Assembly: GCA_018061585.1 (NCBI GenBank)
Contig: JAGOTU010000003.1
Location: 1 to 14,676, forward strand
DNA length: 14,676 nucleotides
Source: Minisyncoccota bacterium
GTDB lineage: Bacteria > Patescibacteriota > Minisyncoccia > Phycocordibacterales > UBA2100
Direction of reading: 5' to 3'
Under the pieces are notes generated by a model, which was not told where the DNA came from, searched no databases, and saw only the letters and a program-made list of their open reading frames with translations. Of this stretch, positions 13,756 to 14,676 are shown piece by piece. The translations under genes were made by a program, and so were the position numbers. How positions within the stretch are numbered: the first letter of the stretch is position 1; every line of letters starts with the position of its first letter.

Positions 13756-14336
13756 GCGAGAGGAAAGTGATCGTCATCGCCGGCCCTTCGGGGAGCGGTA
13801 AGAACACACTCATCAAGGAGATAACTGCGCGTTTTCCGAATGTCGCCACGCTCACGACTGTGACCACTCGTATTCCTCGCCCGCATGAGGTGAACGGCGA
13901 AGACTACTATTTCTATTCCATCGAGGATTTCGACCGTGAGGTCCAAAAAGGGTACATCAAAGGTGAACGCTACGTACCGCTCTTCGGCGGTGTGCACTAC
14001 GGCATTTATGTGCCCGATCTGGAGAAGAAGCTCGCGACCGCGACCGCGGTACTCGCTCCGGTCGACATCACCGGGGCCGAATGGCTCAAAAAGGAGTACG
14101 GAGCCCTCACTATTTTCATCACCACGGAGTCTTTTGACCAGTACCGGCTTCGGCTCCATAACCGATCGCGGGACATGAGTCCCAAGGAGCTCGACATGCG
14201 CATGAAGATCGCCCGGGAGGAGATAGGGGTGCACGCGGATAAGTACGATTACCGCGTGGTCTCTGCCGAAGGCGGTCTTAATGAGCTCACCGAGCGAGTA
14301 TTGGAAATAATCAAGAAAGAAGGCTACACTCTCTAG
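13752..14336 (+). CDS. gmk: Guanylate kinase (GMP kinase)
   Basis: 194 residues. Guanylate kinase makes GDP from GMP and ATP in the cytoplasm. Its P-loop is intact, G-P-S-G-S-G-K17-N-T-L; an Asn after the Lys occurs in guanylate-kinase relatives. The GMP-binding region reads T-T-V-T-T-R-I-P-R-P-H-E-V-N-G-E-D-Y-Y-F and is followed by H-Y-G-I-Y. Two points are unusual: H-E where G-E is standard, and D-I-T-G-A where D-x-Q-G-A is standard. It overlaps the degenerate paralogue by four bases, and both proteins end in a similar I-x-K-K-E-G-Y tail, consistent with tandem duplication. This is presumably the working enzyme of the pair. Confidence 0.88.
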   Translation: MSERKVIVIAGPSGSGKNTLIKEITARFPNVATLTTVTTRIPRPHEVNGEDYYFYSIEDFDREVQKGYIKGERYVPLFGGVHYGIYVPDLEKKLATATAVLAPVDITGAEWLKKEYGALTIFITTESFDQYRLRLHNRSRDMSPKELDMRMKIAREEIGVHADKYDYRVVSAEGGLNELTERVLEIIKKEGYTL

Positions 14337-14342
14337 GAATTG

Positions 14343-14502
14343 TTATGAGCGCAGCGAATTACAAGTCCTTGACCCGCCCAAATTCGAGTTCAGCCATTCT
14401 ATCGGAATGTTCATAATAACGTACGTATTTTTAACACGATATGAAGAGTAATCAGAATTTAGGCGGGTGTAAGTTACTGCTAAACTCGCTTACGCTCATT
14501 AA
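14343..14502. repeat. 160-bp imperfect inverted repeat with apical three-way junction (candidate structured RNA)
   Basis: The whole gap between gmk and the adk-like gene is self-complementary. From outside in: ATGAGCG/CGCTCAT (14345-14351 with 14493-14499), AGCGA/TCGCT (14353-14357 with 14486-14490), three 3-bp steps TTA/TAA, AGT/ACT and CTT/AAG, then 13 of 14 pairs at 14372-14385 with 14455-14468. The apex holds two side-by-side hairpins, CATTC/GAATG (14395-14409) and TTCATA/TATGAA (14410-14415 with 14440-14445), flanked by two 9-nt strands. No gene and no known RNA family is recognised. It could be a cis-acting leader of the adk-like gene, an independent small RNA, or a MITE-like remnant. 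Confidence 0.75.
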
Positions 14503-14513
14503 GCATAACTAAC

Positions 14514-14676
14514 ATGAATCCCATCACCGTATTGTTTTTTGGCTCCCAGGGGGCCGGCAAGGGCACGCAGGTCCAGATGCTGATGGACTACCTGCAGAAG
14601 AACTCTGACAGGGGCCTTATTCGCATCGATATGGGACAGGAGCTTCGCAATCTGCGCGACACGGGTACCCACACCG
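14514..14676 (+). CDS. adk: Adenylate kinase family protein (N-terminal part)
   Basis: 54 codons are visible before the window ends. The P-loop G-S-Q-G-A-G-K16-G-T-Q is nearly the adenylate kinase consensus G-P-P-G-A-G-K-G-T-Q, and I-D-M-G-Q-E-L-R occupies the place of the usual S-T-G-D-M-L-R AMP-binding helix. Adenylate kinase interconverts AMP, ADP and ATP and is normally encoded next to secY, so its position here, displaced by three other genes, agrees with an expanded secY-adk interval. No Shine-Dalgarno site precedes the ATG. The changed D-M-G-Q-E residues leave open a different nucleotide specificity. Confidence 0.8.
   Translation, partial: MNPITVLFFGSQGAGKGTQVQMLMDYLQKNSDRGLIRIDMGQELRNLRDTGTHT

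Noticed and set aside
14361..14400. Promoter starting with TTGACC in the gmk-adk gap
   Set aside because: No acceptable -10 hexamer at 16-18 bp; the bases belong to the inverted repeat arm.
14343..14502. Hammerhead or similar self-cleaving ribozyme at the three-way junction
   Set aside because: The junction strands lack the conserved CUGANGA and GAAA core sequences.
1..14676. CRISPR arrays, tRNA or rRNA genes, transposases, phage or toxin-antitoxin genes
   Set aside because: No direct repeats with regular spacers, no cloverleaf with T-loop consensus, and no recognisable mobile-element or toxin proteins were seen on either strand.
1..14676. UGA recoded as glycine (code 25)
   Set aside because: TGA ends several genes at their expected C-termini (for example at 603-605 and 13753-13755), so it functions as a stop.

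Overview
The window looks like a chromosomal segment of a Candidate Phyla Radiation (Patescibacteria) bacterium, most likely a Parcubacteria/Kaiserbacteria-type lineage of moderate GC. Three things point there. The spc-type ribosomal cluster runs uS14-uS8-uL6-uL18-uS5-uL15-SecY with no uL30 gene between uS5 and uL15, and uL30 is a ribosomal protein that CPR genomes characteristically lack. Most starts have no recognisable Shine-Dalgarno sequence. Many genes are short, membrane-anchored and of unknown function. TGA acts as an ordinary stop codon, so the recoded-UGA groups (Gracilibacteria, Absconditabacteria) are excluded. The taxon is inferred from content only.

Positions 1-3731 form an envelope and lipid region: the 3' end of an apolipoprotein N-acyltransferase gene (lnt), a convergent UbiA-family prenyltransferase, a histidine-box membrane hydroxylase, and a translationally coupled pair consisting of a histidine-containing multi-TM protein and a PAP2/sphingomyelin-synthase-like enzyme. 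Positions 3849-5282 encode a 53-residue single-TM peptide that is easy to miss and a 419-residue membrane-anchored helical protein, followed by a strong terminator.

Positions 5354-7057 are a tight three-gene operon (SAM methyltransferase, low-molecular-weight phosphatase, GNAT acetyltransferase). It converges on a 207-residue hypothetical gene across a palindromic, probably bidirectional terminator. Two divergent sigma70-type promoters lie at 7772-7876. The rightward one opens the ribosomal operon with a leader of about 169 nt that has competing hairpins near the uS14 start.

Positions 8052-11875 hold the ribosomal proteins and SecY. A 385-residue protein of unknown function, flanked by hairpin terminators, sits between secY and the nucleotide kinases. 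Next come two tandem guanylate-kinase homologues with a 4-base overlap. The first has its Walker A lysine replaced by glutamate; the second has a normal lysine. The window ends in an adenylate-kinase-family gene. In front of that gene lies a roughly 160-nt, almost fully self-complementary element with an apical three-way junction. That element, the kinase/pseudokinase pair and the uS14 leader are the most interesting signals here.
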